Made by a program: the position numbers and the translations under genes
DNA from: Erwinia sp. S63
Lineage (GTDB): Bacteria; Pseudomonadota; Gammaproteobacteria; Enterobacterales; Enterobacteriaceae
Length of the DNA stretch: 64,000 nucleotides
Direction: 5' to 3'
NCBI RefSeq assembly: GCF_016625195.1
Contig: NZ_JACVUP010000010.1
Span: forward strand, 175,581-239,580
Shown here: positions 25,734 to 34,768 of the stretch, in pieces
How the letters are laid out: each line of letters starts with the position of its first letter
How positions within the stretch are numbered: the first letter of the stretch is position 1
Notes under the pieces: generated by a model
The model's database searches: none
What the model was told of the DNA's origin: nothing
Seen by the model: the letters and a program-made list of their open reading frames with translations, nothing else

Positions 25734-26156
25734 ATGACCAGTCTCTTCTCTCAGCCGCCCCGCGTGAATGCGGGGCTGTTCTTCCTGCGCCTGACCGGCT
25801 GCCTGCTGTTACTCCACGTGCACGGGCTGCCTAAGGTGTTTCATTTCAGCGAAGAACTGACGCGTATCGAGGATCCTTTTGGCCTCGGTCCTTATATGAG
25901 CTTGATCCCGGCCATCTTTGCCGAGGTGATCTGCCCCATCTTCATCCTGCTGGGCATCTTCACTCGCCTGGCCTGCCTGCCGATTATCGGCGTGCTGCTG
26001 GTGGCGATGGTGTTTGTGCACCCCGACTGGAGCATTGCTGAAGGTCAGTTTGGCTGGCTGCTGCTGATTATCTTCACCACCCTGGCCATTACCGGACCAG
26101 GCACGTGGCGTATCGCGACCGCGAAACAGCAGGGAATCCGACATGGCGCAGGTTAA
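25734..26156 (+). CDS. DoxX-family membrane protein
   Basis: This 140-residue inner-membrane protein has about four helices. It begins with the DoxX pattern NAGLFFLRLTGCLLLLHVHGLPK and continues with PAIFAEVICPIFILLGIFTRLACLP, a typical DoxX segment. DoxX proteins are linked to quinone/thiol redox and to small-molecule tolerance. It starts 5 bases after the amidohydrolase stop and overlaps the next gene by 14 bases, so translation is coupled. Confidence 0.88.
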   Translation: MTSLFSQPPRVNAGLFFLRLTGCLLLLHVHGLPKVFHFSEELTRIEDPFGLGPYMSLIPAIFAEVICPIFILLGIFTRLACLPIIGVLLVAMVFVHPDWSIAEGQFGWLLLIIFTTLAITGPGTWRIATAKQQGIRHGAG

Positions 26157-27786
26157 TGATATCAATGACGTTCCTCAGGAAGAGGACGCCATCGCCACAC
26201 CAGCCACAGTGACCTCAACCAGCGCATCACCCTGGCAACCACTGCGTCAGCCGATTTTTCGCATGCTGTGGATTGCCACCGTGGTCTCCAACATCGGCTC
26301 ATGGATGAACGATGTCGGGGTTAACTGGACCATGCTGACGCTCAGTGCCGACCCGCTGAATGTCGCGTTGGTCCAGGCGGCCAGCAGTCTGCCGATGTTC
26401 CTGTTTGCACTGCCGTCAGGCGTGCTGGCGGATATTATCGACCGTCGTAAGTATCTGCTGTTCTCCCAGCTGTGGGTGTTTATCGCGGCAGCCAGTCTGA
26501 CCGTGCTCTCCTTCACCGGGCACGTCACGCCGCTGGTGCTGCTGATGGCGGCGTTTCTGATGAGCGCGGGCGCGGCGATGAGTTCACCGCCTTTTCAGGC
26601 CATCGTGCCGGATCTGGTGGAGAAACATGAGCTGAGTCCGGCGATTGCGCTGAACTCGCTGGGCATCAATATCAGCCGTGCCATTGGCCCGGCGCTCGGA
26701 GGTTTAATCCTCTCCTTCGCCGGTCCGTGGATGGTGTTCATGCTCAACGCTCTGTCGGTGCTGGGCGTGGCATGGGTGCTTTATCGCTGGAAAGAGGCGC
26801 CCAGCGTGCAGCGCCTGCCGCCTGAGCACTTCTTCTCGGCGGTGCGTGCGGGTATTCGCTACGTCCACGCCGCACCGGTGCTGCGCAATGTGCTGGTACG
26901 TACCGTGGCATTCTTTGTGTTCGGCAGCGCGGGATGGGCTTTGCTGCCGCTGGTGGCGCGCCGTGAACTGGGATTAGGGCCTGGCGGCTACGGCATTATG
27001 CTGGCTTTTATCGGGGTCGGTGCCATCTGTGGCGCGGTGCTGTTGCCGCGTCTGCGGAGACGCTTCAATCCCGATCGGCTGATGGTGCTGGCCAGCCTGA
27101 TGTTTGCCGGCACGATGCTGGCGCTGGCATTCGTACGTCATTTCTGGCTGCTGAATATCTGCGAGTTCTTCACTGGCTTCGCCTGGATTGCCGTGCTCTC
27201 CACGCTCAACGTGGGTGCGCAACGCAGTGCGGCCAAATGGGTCAAGGCGCGTGCGCTGGCGGTTTACCTGACGGTGTTCTTTGGTTCAATGACCGTCGGC
27301 AGCGCCATTTGGGGCCAACTGGCGTCGCACTTCAGCATTCCGGTGTCGCTGTGCGTCGCGACAGTCGGCATGGCGTTGGCCAGCCTGACGGTGCTGCGCT
27401 GGCGCCTGGATCAGGACCCGGATCTCAATCTGGACGTCAGTGACATCAATGAGAGCATCCCCGCACTGGATATTCATCACGATCGCGGACCGGTCCGTGT
27501 CAGTTACGAGTATCTGATCCGGCTGGAAGATGCGCATGCTTTCACGCTTTGCATGCAGGATATGCGCCGCGTTCGACGTCGTGGCGGCGCGGATAACTGG
27601 GCAGTGTATGAAGACATTCTGCAACCGGGCATCTTTGTTGAAACCTTTGTGGTGGGATCCTGGATGGAACACCTGCGCCAGCTGGAGCGCTACACCATGA
27701 ACGATCAGAAGATCCAGACCCGCGTCTATCAATTCCATCAGGGTGAAAACATGCCACAGGCGCGCTATCTGGTTGCGCCGGTATAA
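26143..27786 (+). CDS. MFS transporter, EntS/MFS_3-like, with cytosolic C-terminal domain
   Basis: This 547-residue protein starts with a 40-residue hydrophilic tail and carries about 12 membrane segments between residues 45 and 420 (IATVVSNIGSWMNDVGVNW; GVLADIIDRRKYLL). A soluble C-terminal domain of about 130 residues follows (YLIRLEDAHAFTLCMQDMRR, VETFVVGSWMEHLRQLERY). This layout is typical of the MFS_3 branch related to EntS, which exports small molecules. In this operon it probably exports a substrate or product of the two hydrolases. It overlaps the DoxX gene by 14 bases. Confidence 0.9.
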   Translation: MAQVNDINDVPQEEDAIATPATVTSTSASPWQPLRQPIFRMLWIATVVSNIGSWMNDVGVNWTMLTLSADPLNVALVQAASSLPMFLFALPSGVLADIIDRRKYLLFSQLWVFIAAASLTVLSFTGHVTPLVLLMAAFLMSAGAAMSSPPFQAIVPDLVEKHELSPAIALNSLGINISRAIGPALGGLILSFAGPWMVFMLNALSVLGVAWVLYRWKEAPSVQRLPPEHFFSAVRAGIRYVHAAPVLRNVLVRTVAFFVFGSAGWALLPLVARRELGLGPGGYGIMLAFIGVGAICGAVLLPRLRRRFNPDRLMVLASLMFAGTMLALAFVRHFWLLNICEFFTGFAWIAVLSTLNVGAQRSAAKWVKARALAVYLTVFFGSMTVGSAIWGQLASHFSIPVSLCVATVGMALASLTVLRWRLDQDPDLNLDVSDINESIPALDIHHDRGPVRVSYEYLIRLEDAHAFTLCMQDMRRVRRRGGADNWAVYEDILQPGIFVETFVVGSWMEHLRQLERYTMNDQKIQTRVYQFHQGENMPQARYLVAPV

Positions 27787-27834
27787 GCATCAACCTCAAC
27801 TATTGTTGTTCAATTTAACGCAAGGAAAATCACG

Positions 27835-28656
27835 ATGAGCACGATCAAAACAGCTGATGGCACTAACCTGTATTACAAAGACTGGGGTAAAGGAAAGCCG
27901 GTACTGTTTAGTCACGGCTGGCCACTGGATGGAGATATGTGGGACAACCAGTTGAACCTGCTGGCCGAAAATGGCTATCGCGTGATCGCTTTTGACCGCC
28001 GTGGGTTCGGCCGTTCAGACCAGCCGTGGACGGGTTACGATTACAACACTTTCGCCTCTGATATTAACGACCTGATCACCTGCCTCGACCTGCAGGATGT
28101 GACGCTGGTCGGCTTCTCGATGGGTGGCGGTGATGTCACGCGTTATATCAATAACTACGGTACGGGGCGCGTGGACGGCCTGGTGCTGCTGGGTGCAGTG
28201 ACGCCGATCTTCGGTAAGGCGGAAGACTATCCAGCGGGTGTTGACCTGTCGGTATTCGAAGGGATCCGTCAGGGGCTGCGTAAAGATCGCGCGCAGTTTA
28301 TCAGTGATTTCGCCGCGCCGTTCTACGGCACCAATGCAGGCCAGACTGTGTCTGAGGGTGTATTGACGCAAACGCTAAACATCGCGCTGCTGGCGTCGTT
28401 GAAAGGCACGCTCGATTGTGTCACCGCGTTCTCCGAAACCGACTTCCGTCCGGATATGGCCAAAATCGATGTGCCGACGCTGGTGATCCACGGCAGCAAT
28501 GACCAGGTGGTGCCGTTTGAGACCACGGGCAAACTGGCCGCAGCGATGATTCAGGGTGCCAAACTGAAGGTGTATGACAACGCGCCGCACGGCTTTGCCG
28601 TCACCCACGGTGATGAGCTGAACGCTGATCTGCTGTCATTCCTGAAGACACTGTAA
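27835..28656 (+). CDS. Alpha/beta hydrolase (non-haem chloroperoxidase/arylesterase type)
   Basis: This 273-residue enzyme has the cofactor-free haloperoxidase/esterase layout. It has the oxyanion region FSHGWPLDGDMW, nucleophile Ser95 in GFSMGG, the acid in HGSNDQVVP and the histidine in NAPHGFAVTH. Such enzymes hydrolyse aryl esters and perhydrolyse short acids. AAGGAAA precedes the ATG. It is the last gene of the plus-strand operon and is followed by a strong terminator at 28759-28783. The cytoplasmic location and the natural substrate are inferred or unknown. Confidence 0.92.
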   Translation: MSTIKTADGTNLYYKDWGKGKPVLFSHGWPLDGDMWDNQLNLLAENGYRVIAFDRRGFGRSDQPWTGYDYNTFASDINDLITCLDLQDVTLVGFSMGGGDVTRYINNYGTGRVDGLVLLGAVTPIFGKAEDYPAGVDLSVFEGIRQGLRKDRAQFISDFAAPFYGTNAGQTVSEGVLTQTLNIALLASLKGTLDCVTAFSETDFRPDMAKIDVPTLVIHGSNDQVVPFETTGKLAAAMIQGAKLKVYDNAPHGFAVTHGDELNADLLSFLKTL

Positions 28657-28703
28657 TTGCATAAAGCGTAGAACGATCAGTTCCCTCATTCTGATCGTAA
28701 AAA

Positions 28704-28735
28704 ATGACAGCCACACATCACTTAATGGCTGTCAT
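28704..28735 (-). terminator. Intrinsic terminator for the pirin gene
   Basis: The 10-bp stem ATGACAGCCA/TGGCTGTCAT has a 12-base loop and is followed on the minus strand by a run of T (AAAAAA at 28699-28704 on plus). It lies about 45 bases beyond the pirin stop. Confidence 0.8.
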
Positions 28736-28758
28736 CTTGAGTGGAGAAGCTTTCACTG

Positions 28759-28783
28759 ACCGGCTCCCAAGCCGGTTTTTTTA
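28759..28783 (+). terminator. Intrinsic terminator of the amidohydrolase operon
   Basis: The stem ACCGGCT (28759-28765) and AGCCGGT (28770-28776) with loop CCCA is followed by seven T. The T-run overlaps the pirin stop codon (28781-28783) on the other strand. Confidence 0.88.
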
Positions 28784-29506
28784 CCGCGTGGGCTGATTGG
28801 TCTCTAATGGCCGCACATCAAACAGCAGAACTTCCGCCGTATTGCCGCCACTGAAGGTCAGCTGTGACTCCTGGCGTACGCGCGCACCATCGCCCGCGTT
28901 AAATATCACCCCATTCACCACCACACTGCCCTTCGCCACGTGAATATAGGCATAGCGGTTGACATCCAGCTGCACCGTCTCCTGCTCATCACCGTCAAAC
29001 AGGCCGGCATAGATGCGCATGTCCTGGCGGATCTGCAGAGAGTCCTGCTCACCGTCCGGCGAAATGATCAGCTTGAACCTGCCGCGCTTCTCTTCTTCAG
29101 AGATGCGCGTCTGTTGATAACGCGGCTCACTGCCCTTTTCCGCCGGGACCACCCAGATTTGCAGGAAGTGAACGCCGTTATCTCTTGAGTGGTTAAACTC
29201 ACTGTGCGTCACCCCGGTGCCTGCACTCATTAACTGGACATCACCCGGTACAATCACCGAACCGGTACCCATTGAATCCTTATGCTCCAGCGCGCCCTCT
29301 AATACATAAGAGATGATTTCCATATTGCTATGCGGATGCGCGCCAAAACCCCGCCCCTTTGCCACCTTGTCATCATTAATAACCAGCAAGTCAGAGAAAC
29401 CGGTTTGTTTAGGATCCCAGTAATTGGCGAATGAAAACGTATGGCGTGAATGCAACCAGCCATGATCACCGAGACCACGAGCATCGGCTAAGCGTTGTTC
29501 AATCAT
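28781..29506 (-). CDS. Pirin family protein (YhhW-like quercetinase type)
   Basis: This 241-residue bicupin has the pirin signature GRGFGAHPHSNMEIISYVLEG, with metal ligands His57, His59, His101 and Glu103 (HSEFN). E. coli YhhW of similar length and motif has quercetin 2,3-dioxygenase activity in vitro. The ATG at 29506 is chosen because GGAG lies 7 bases upstream; the frame extends 28 codons further without such a site. It is a single gene, ending against the terminator of the converging hydrolase operon. Confidence 0.93.
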   Translation of the reverse strand: MIEQRLADARGLGDHGWLHSRHTFSFANYWDPKQTGFSDLLVINDDKVAKGRGFGAHPHSNMEIISYVLEGALEHKDSMGTGSVIVPGDVQLMSAGTGVTHSEFNHSRDNGVHFLQIWVVPAEKGSEPRYQQTRISEEEKRGRFKLIISPDGEQDSLQIRQDMRIYAGLFDGDEQETVQLDVNRYAYIHVAKGSVVVNGVIFNAGDGARVRQESQLTFSGGNTAEVLLFDVRPLETNQPTR

Positions 29507-29804
29507 GTTTACTCTCCAAGAATGTAAGGGAAAAGACGCCAGTGCCCTTTCGATAGGAGAAAAATTATCGTAAACATAATTCGTCAACAATGCGCCAGAT
29601 CGGCAATGAATGTCTCATTTTAGTTGTCAGTTCTGAAGGCGTATTTGTTCTTATACAGGAGGAAAAGGACCGTCAATTATTATTCAATTTTTTTGACTTA
29701 ATTGAACATGAATATGTGATTTTCATGTTCGTACCTTAGGTCTACCATTCATCACATCGAGGCAAAACGCCTCACAAAATCTAAATTAACCTAAGGAAAT
29801 GACC

Positions 29805-30014
29805 ATGAAAAACATCAAAACTTTCGTTGCAGTTATCGCACTCTCACTGGTTTCATCTGCGAGCTTCGCCCAGACCATCACTGCAACCGCTTCAACCTTA
29901 GACGGTGCCGAAGCGCAGATTGCCGCCAAAGCAAAACTGGCACATTCTGGCTACAGCATCACGGAAGCCTACGCAGGCAATCAGGTGCATATGACGGCGC
30001 GTTTGACCAAATAA
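29805..30014 (+). CDS. BhsA/McbA (DUF1471, YdgH-like) family periplasmic stress peptide
   Basis: This 69-residue protein has a signal peptide of about 22 residues ending SSASFA, then a 47-residue domain with AQIAAKAKLAHSGYSITEAY typical of DUF1471. The members BhsA, McbA and YhcN are periplasmic or envelope proteins induced by stress and affecting biofilm. AAGGAA lies 7 bases before the ATG at 29805; the ATG at 29799 lies directly against that site and is unlikely. The upstream 29507-29804 region is AT-rich with no operator recognised. Confidence 0.9.
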   Translation: MKNIKTFVAVIALSLVSSASFAQTITATASTLDGAEAQIAAKAKLAHSGYSITEAYAGNQVHMTARLTK

Positions 30015-30180
30015 TCATGGTCGCAAAAGGATGTGCCAATTGAGGCTGCCGCGAGGTGGCCTTTTTTGTTGGGCATTGAGAACAAACCAAGTTGAGTGCG
30101 TCGTCACCTGATGACGATTCTTCAGGCGTCAGTCAATACAGATTTAATTAAGGGTTTCTTCGCGAGGAGATTCAGAAGCG

Positions 30181-30669
30181 TTAACTCAGGTGACTTTCGG
30201 CAAACCGCTCCAGCGCTTGCCCATCCAATCGATAGCGCACCCATTCGTTTAATGGCAGCGCATCAATGCTTTGATAGAACTCTTTAGCGGGTTGATCCCA
30301 GCTCAGCGCGCTCCATTCAATCCGACCACACTGGCGTCTGACCGCTTCCTGGGCGATGAATTTGAGCAGCGCTTTTCCCACGCCGAGCCCGCGGTAATCG
30401 GGCGAAAAATAGAGATCTTCCATATAAATGCCGCGCCGACCCAGCCAGGCAGAATAGCTACTGGTGATCACGGCATAACCGGCCACCCGACCGTTGATTT
30501 CGCACAGGTAAGCCTCGGTATTGCTCTCCGGGCTGAACAGCATGCTTTTAATGGCTTCCGGACTGGTCAGTGAATCCTGTAAACCGTGTTTATAAACCGA
30601 GAGTTCAGCAATCATGTTGTAGATCGCTTCTGCATCATCAGGGCAGGCTTGACGGACAGTCAGGGTCAT
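30181..30669 (-). CDS. GNAT N-acetyltransferase (diamine/thialysine acetyltransferase-like)
   Basis: This 162-residue acetyltransferase has the acetyl-CoA motif A, YFSPDYRGLGVGKALLKFI, preceded by the beta4 strand GIYMEDL, and the motif B region RIEWSALSWDQPAKEFYQS. This pattern is close to the SSAT/thialysine acetyltransferase group, which modifies polyamines or lysine analogues. AAGAAG precedes the ATG at 30669. It is divergent from a LysR regulator 94 bases away, which may control it. The substrate is inferred. Confidence 0.88.
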   Translation of the reverse strand: MTLTVRQACPDDAEAIYNMIAELSVYKHGLQDSLTSPEAIKSMLFSPESNTEAYLCEINGRVAGYAVITSSYSAWLGRRGIYMEDLYFSPDYRGLGVGKALLKFIAQEAVRRQCGRIEWSALSWDQPAKEFYQSIDALPLNEWVRYRLDGQALERFAESHLS

Positions 30670-30763
30670 AAAAGCTTCTTTATTTCAATGAATTGAAGCT
30701 TTGGATGATAAAGGGTAATGTTGAGTGAATGAAGTGCAATAAAATCAACAATAGGTGAATTTC

Positions 30764-31693
30764 ATGCATCATATATTGCGGCGGCTGGATCTTAATCTCT
30801 TACCGGTTTTTGACGCGGTGTTCAGACACCGTTCGGTAAGACTGGCAGCGATTGAACTCTCCTTGAGCACTTCTGCCCTCAGCCACGCTTTAACGCGCTT
30901 ACGTGAGTTCCTCAAAGATCCGCTGTTTTACCGCGACGGGCATAAAATGTGCCCAAGCGTTTATGCCTGCCAGCTTGCGCCCTTTATTGCCGAGACGCTG
31001 GCCGCGCTAAACAAACACCTTTGCCCTGCAGAACCTTTTAATCCTCTGTTAAACCAGGACTGTTTTAAAATTGCGGTAACGGATTACACCGCGTTCTGCG
31101 TGTTTCCCGGTCTGATGAAGGCCCTCAGTGATGCCGCCCCTCACCTGAGTTTTGAACTGTGCCATTTACCGCACAACCCGGCGCTCACTGAACTGCTGGC
31201 CGGTGAAGTCGATCTTGCGCTGAGCTTCAGCGAGCCGGGGGATAGCAAACATCCCGACATGGAAGAGACCGATTTATTCAGTGATGAGTTTGTGGTGATC
31301 AGTAATCCCAAACGAACCCGTCTGACACTGGAATCGTATCTGTCAGCAGGCCATCTGGTCGTCACTCCCTGGAATGAGAAACAGGGATTGCTGGACTCGC
31401 ACCTTGAACGACTGGGTCTGAAACGAAGGACGGTAATCAAAACCCCGTCGATGCTCAGTTCGCCCTTTATCGTGGCTGAGAGTGATCTGCTAATGGCGAT
31501 TCCTTCGTTCGTGGCGGGGAAATTAGCTCCCACCGTCAGCGTAAGCACTTTCCCGTTACCGTTTAAGGCACCCCGCTTCACTGTGAAGATCTATACCCAT
31601 AAACGCAGCGGAAAACGGGAAGCCACCGACTGGCTAAAGTCTGTGATGGTCGAGAAACTGAAGCATCTCGATAAAGCTTCAACGGTCAGCTAA
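30764..31693 (+). CDS. LysR-family transcriptional regulator
   Basis: This 309-residue LysR protein has an N-terminal winged HTH (LDLNLLPVFDAVFRHRSVRLAA, SALSHALTRLREFLKDPLFYR) of the NodD/LeuO-like type and a periplasmic-binding-like effector domain. AGG lies 8 bases upstream of ATG 30764; the GTG at 30755 overlaps that site and is rejected as start. It is divergent from the GNAT acetyltransferase gene. The effector is unknown. Confidence 0.9.
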   Translation: MHHILRRLDLNLLPVFDAVFRHRSVRLAAIELSLSTSALSHALTRLREFLKDPLFYRDGHKMCPSVYACQLAPFIAETLAALNKHLCPAEPFNPLLNQDCFKIAVTDYTAFCVFPGLMKALSDAAPHLSFELCHLPHNPALTELLAGEVDLALSFSEPGDSKHPDMEETDLFSDEFVVISNPKRTRLTLESYLSAGHLVVTPWNEKQGLLDSHLERLGLKRRTVIKTPSMLSSPFIVAESDLLMAIPSFVAGKLAPTVSVSTFPLPFKAPRFTVKIYTHKRSGKREATDWLKSVMVEKLKHLDKASTVS

Positions 31694-31967
31694 CTGGCAT
31701 GCCTCGCTCGCTCTAACAACACGACACACCCAAAGCGTCGAATTAACATCAGCGCAAAATTTCCCTCACCGTCCTCCCCGTAGGGTGATTTTCTGCTCCT
31801 TCTTCAATCAATTAATCCTCATTCAGTACCAATTAAAGATCAATAGCCATTAGCTTAAAAACTCACTAACATTACCGCACTTTTTTTTACATCTCATTGA
31901 TAAACTTCACAAACAGTAGGGATTTAACCTTCCTGTTATTGCTTGCATTACACCTTAGGGAACATTT

Positions 31968-34397
31968 ATGTCTGGTCACAAACTGTCCAAACCAGCAGCC
32001 GCATGGCTTGCTATTTTGGGGGCCATCATTCTGGTGATGGCCGCATTTCTTATCTTTTACGGCTGGCAGTTGGTCAGCCTGCACGGCAGCGCGTACTTCC
32101 TGATCGCTGGCGTGGCATTGCTTATTTCGGGAGTGCAGATTATCCGCCAGCGTGTTAGCGGCGCGCTGCTGTATGGCGTTGTGCTGGTGGGCACCGCTAT
32201 TTGGGCGCTGTGGGATGTCGGTCTGGATTTCTGGCCACTGGTCTCACGACTGTTGACGCTGGCAGGTTTTGGCATCTTAGTGGCCCTCTCCTTACCGCTT
32301 CTGCTTAAGAAAGCAGGTAAAAAGTCATGCTGGAAGCTCACAGCCTCCTTAGCCGGTGGACTGGCGATTGCCTTCGCTGCCACCCTTGGCGGCATGTTTA
32401 TGCCGCACGATCCTATTAGTGCATCAGGCGATGCTTTGCCGCTGGTCAAAGTGAAGCCAGGCGAAGAGCAGGTCAACTGGGACAACTACGGCAACACCTC
32501 AGGCGGGACGCGCTTTGTCGCACTGGATCAAATCACCCGCGACAATGTGAAGGACCTGCAGGTTGCATGGACCTACCGCACCGGGGATATCCCGGTCAGC
32601 CCGAACGGTGGCGGAGCGGAAGACCAGCAAACACCTTTGCAGATCGGCAACCGCCTCTATTTGTGTACTCCGCATAACAACGTGATTGCGGTTGATGCCA
32701 CCACGGGCAAAGAGCTGTGGAAAACTGAAATCAACGCTAAGCAGAAAAAATGGATGCGTTGTCGCGGATTGGCCTACTTCGATGCACAGGCGCCATTGCA
32801 GCAACCTGATTTGCCGGACTCCACGCCGGTGAGCACCGTGTCAGTTGCCGCAACTGCACAGTGTCAGCGTCGAATTCTGATGAACAGCGTGACGCCAGAA
32901 CTGATTGCGCTGGATGCGGATACCGGTGAGTTCTGCCATGACTTCGGTAATAACGGCCGTGTCAGCCTGAGCGACCATATGGGCAAAGGCGCGGACAAAG
33001 GCGAATACTATCCTACCTCTGCGCCAACGCTGGCGGGCACGACCGTGGTCATCGGCGGTCGCGTCGCGGATAACGTGGCGACCAATATGCCAGGCGGCGT
33101 GGTGCGTGGATTTGATGTCATCACCGGCCAACTGCGCTGGGCGTTTGATCCAGGCAACCCTGGGCAGAAACAGGCGCCAGCAGAGGGTCAAACCTATGCA
33201 CGCTCGACACCCAACGTGTGGGCGCCAATGTCTTATGACAGCCATTCAAACACCGTTTATATGCCAACCGGCAGCGCGGCGGTCGATTTATGGGGCGTGA
33301 AACACAACCCGCTGGATCGTAAGTTTGGTGCCTCGATGGTGGCCGTGGATGCCAGCACCGGTCGGGTGAAATGGGTTTATCAGACGGTTCATAACGATCT
33401 GTGGGACTTCGATGTGCCGATGCAGCCCTCTTTCTCTGATTTCCCGGGGCCTGATGGCAAAACAACACCGGCATTAATCTTCGGCACCAAATCGGGCCAG
33501 CTTTTTGTGCTGGATCGCGCCACCGGTAAACCGTTGACCAAAGTGGAAGAGCGCCCGGTCACAAAAGGGCAGATCCCGGATGAGATCTACTCACCGACAC
33601 AACCCTTCTCAGTCGGCATGCCTACCATTGGTGCGGATGTGTTGAAAGAGTCGGATATGTGGGGCGCCACGCCATTCGATCAGCTGATTTGTCGCATTCA
33701 GTTCAAATCCAAACGTTACAACGGACTCTTCACCCCGCCAGGTACCGATCCTTCACTCAATCTGCCTGGCTCGCTGGGTGGTATGAACTGGGGCGGACTG
33801 TCGATTGATCCCGTCAATCAATACCTGTTTATTAACGATATGCGCGTGGGTCTGGAAGTGCAGCTAATCCCGGCATCACCGGAGATTCAGGGCGCGAAAA
33901 ATGATGGCAATGAAGCCGCGGCAATCAGCCGTCCTCTGCCGTTAGCAGGGACGCCGTATGCCATCAACGCCAAAGTGCGCTTTATGTCACCGCTGGAGAT
34001 CCCTTGCCAGAAGCCACCGTTCGGCACATTGACTGCAGTTGATTTGAAAACGCAGAAAATTGCCTGGCAAGTGCCCGTCGGTACCGTACAGGATACCGGT
34101 CCCTTCGGTGTGAAAATCGGCCTGCCGATGCCAATTGGTATGCCAACCATTGGCGGTACGCTCGCGACTCAGGGCGGTTTAGTGTTTATCGCCTCCACGC
34201 AGGATTACTATCTGCGCGGCTTCGATACGTCTACCGGTAAAGAAGTGTGGAAAGCGCGTCTGCCGGTGGGCAGCCAGGGTACGCCAATCAGCTATAAGTC
34301 ACCGGTGGATGGCAAGCAGTACCTGCTTATCTCCGCAGGCGGTGCACGTAACTCACCAGATCGTGGTGATTATGTGATTGCTTATAAGTTGCCGTAA
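31968..34397 (+). CDS. Membrane-bound PQQ-dependent dehydrogenase, glucose/quinate/shikimate type (copy 1)
   Basis: This 809-residue protein has about five N-terminal membrane helices (residues 12-140) followed by a large periplasmic eight-bladed quinoprotein propeller. Family marks include the start of the propeller NWDNYGNTSGGTRF, AWTYRTGD, LYLCTPHNNVIAVDA, GGVVRGFDVITGQLRWAFDP, SESDMWGA-like KESDMWGATPFDQ, and repeated tryptophan-docking stretches such as TGKELWK and GRVKWVYQT. It oxidises a sugar or cyclic polyol in the periplasm and passes electrons to ubiquinone. AGGGA precedes the ATG. It differs considerably from E. coli Gcd, so the substrate is open. No pqq synthesis genes occur in the window. 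Confidence 0.92.
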   Translation: MSGHKLSKPAAAWLAILGAIILVMAAFLIFYGWQLVSLHGSAYFLIAGVALLISGVQIIRQRVSGALLYGVVLVGTAIWALWDVGLDFWPLVSRLLTLAGFGILVALSLPLLLKKAGKKSCWKLTASLAGGLAIAFAATLGGMFMPHDPISASGDALPLVKVKPGEEQVNWDNYGNTSGGTRFVALDQITRDNVKDLQVAWTYRTGDIPVSPNGGGAEDQQTPLQIGNRLYLCTPHNNVIAVDATTGKELWKTEINAKQKKWMRCRGLAYFDAQAPLQQPDLPDSTPVSTVSVAATAQCQRRILMNSVTPELIALDADTGEFCHDFGNNGRVSLSDHMGKGADKGEYYPTSAPTLAGTTVVIGGRVADNVATNMPGGVVRGFDVITGQLRWAFDPGNPGQKQAPAEGQTYARSTPNVWAPMSYDSHSNTVYMPTGSAAVDLWGVKHNPLDRKFGASMVAVDASTGRVKWVYQTVHNDLWDFDVPMQPSFSDFPGPDGKTTPALIFGTKSGQLFVLDRATGKPLTKVEERPVTKGQIPDEIYSPTQPFSVGMPTIGADVLKESDMWGATPFDQLICRIQFKSKRYNGLFTPPGTDPSLNLPGSLGGMNWGGLSIDPVNQYLFINDMRVGLEVQLIPASPEIQGAKNDGNEAAAISRPLPLAGTPYAINAKVRFMSPLEIPCQKPPFGTLTAVDLKTQKIAWQVPVGTVQDTGPFGVKIGLPMPIGMPTIGGTLATQGGLVFIASTQDYYLRGFDTSTGKEVWKARLPVGSQGTPISYKSPVDGKQYLLISAGGARNSPDRGDYVIAYKLP

Positions 34398-34417
34398 TCA
34401 ACGGTGTGAATGAGATC

Positions 34418-34450
34418 AACAGCCATCCCTCTGGGGTGGCTGTTTTGTTT
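34418..34450 (+). terminator. Intrinsic terminator after PQQ dehydrogenase copy 1
   Basis: The stem AACAGCC/GGCTGTT, with further pairing toward the loop, is followed by TTTTGTTT, 20 bases past the stop at 34397. Confidence 0.85.
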
Positions 34451-34463
34451 GAGGAGTAGTGTT

Positions 34464-34730
34464 ATGAGAAATGCCGCCATTTTGATAATACAGTCGTATT
34501 CTGGAAGATTGGCAAAGCCACCGGTAAACAGGTTCAGAACTCGCCTGGATAGCCACACGCTGCTGGTGATAGGCGGGGCCCTAAGCGGATTGAGGCAAAC
34601 CTTTTCGAACTGTGCCAACGTTCTGGCCATCGGCGCACAGATGTGGATATTACCGTTTATAAAAAATGCGGGCGGTGCGCATCTTGATTTGATGAGTCAG
34701 TGCGTGATTTATCTATTAAAGCGAAGGTGA
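34464..34730 (+). CDS. Small ORF (88 aa) with strong ribosome site, unknown or relic
   Basis: GAGGAG at 34451-34456 lies exactly 7 bases before an ATG that opens an 88-residue frame (MRNAAILIIQSYSGRL...YLLKRR). It contains LLVIGGALSGLRQ and ANVLAIGAQ, faintly like the nucleotide-binding start of short-chain dehydrogenases, but without a proper GxxxGxG. It begins directly after a terminator and runs toward the convergent LacI gene. It may be a decayed gene or a chance frame. The rest of the 34398-34768 gap holds only the terminator. Confidence 0.25.
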   Translation: MRNAAILIIQSYSGRLAKPPVNRFRTRLDSHTLLVIGGALSGLRQTFSNCANVLAIGAQMWILPFIKNAGGAHLDLMSQCVIYLLKRR

Positions 34731-34768
34731 TGTACGGATGTTTTGAAATTCAATTCCGGCGAATTACA

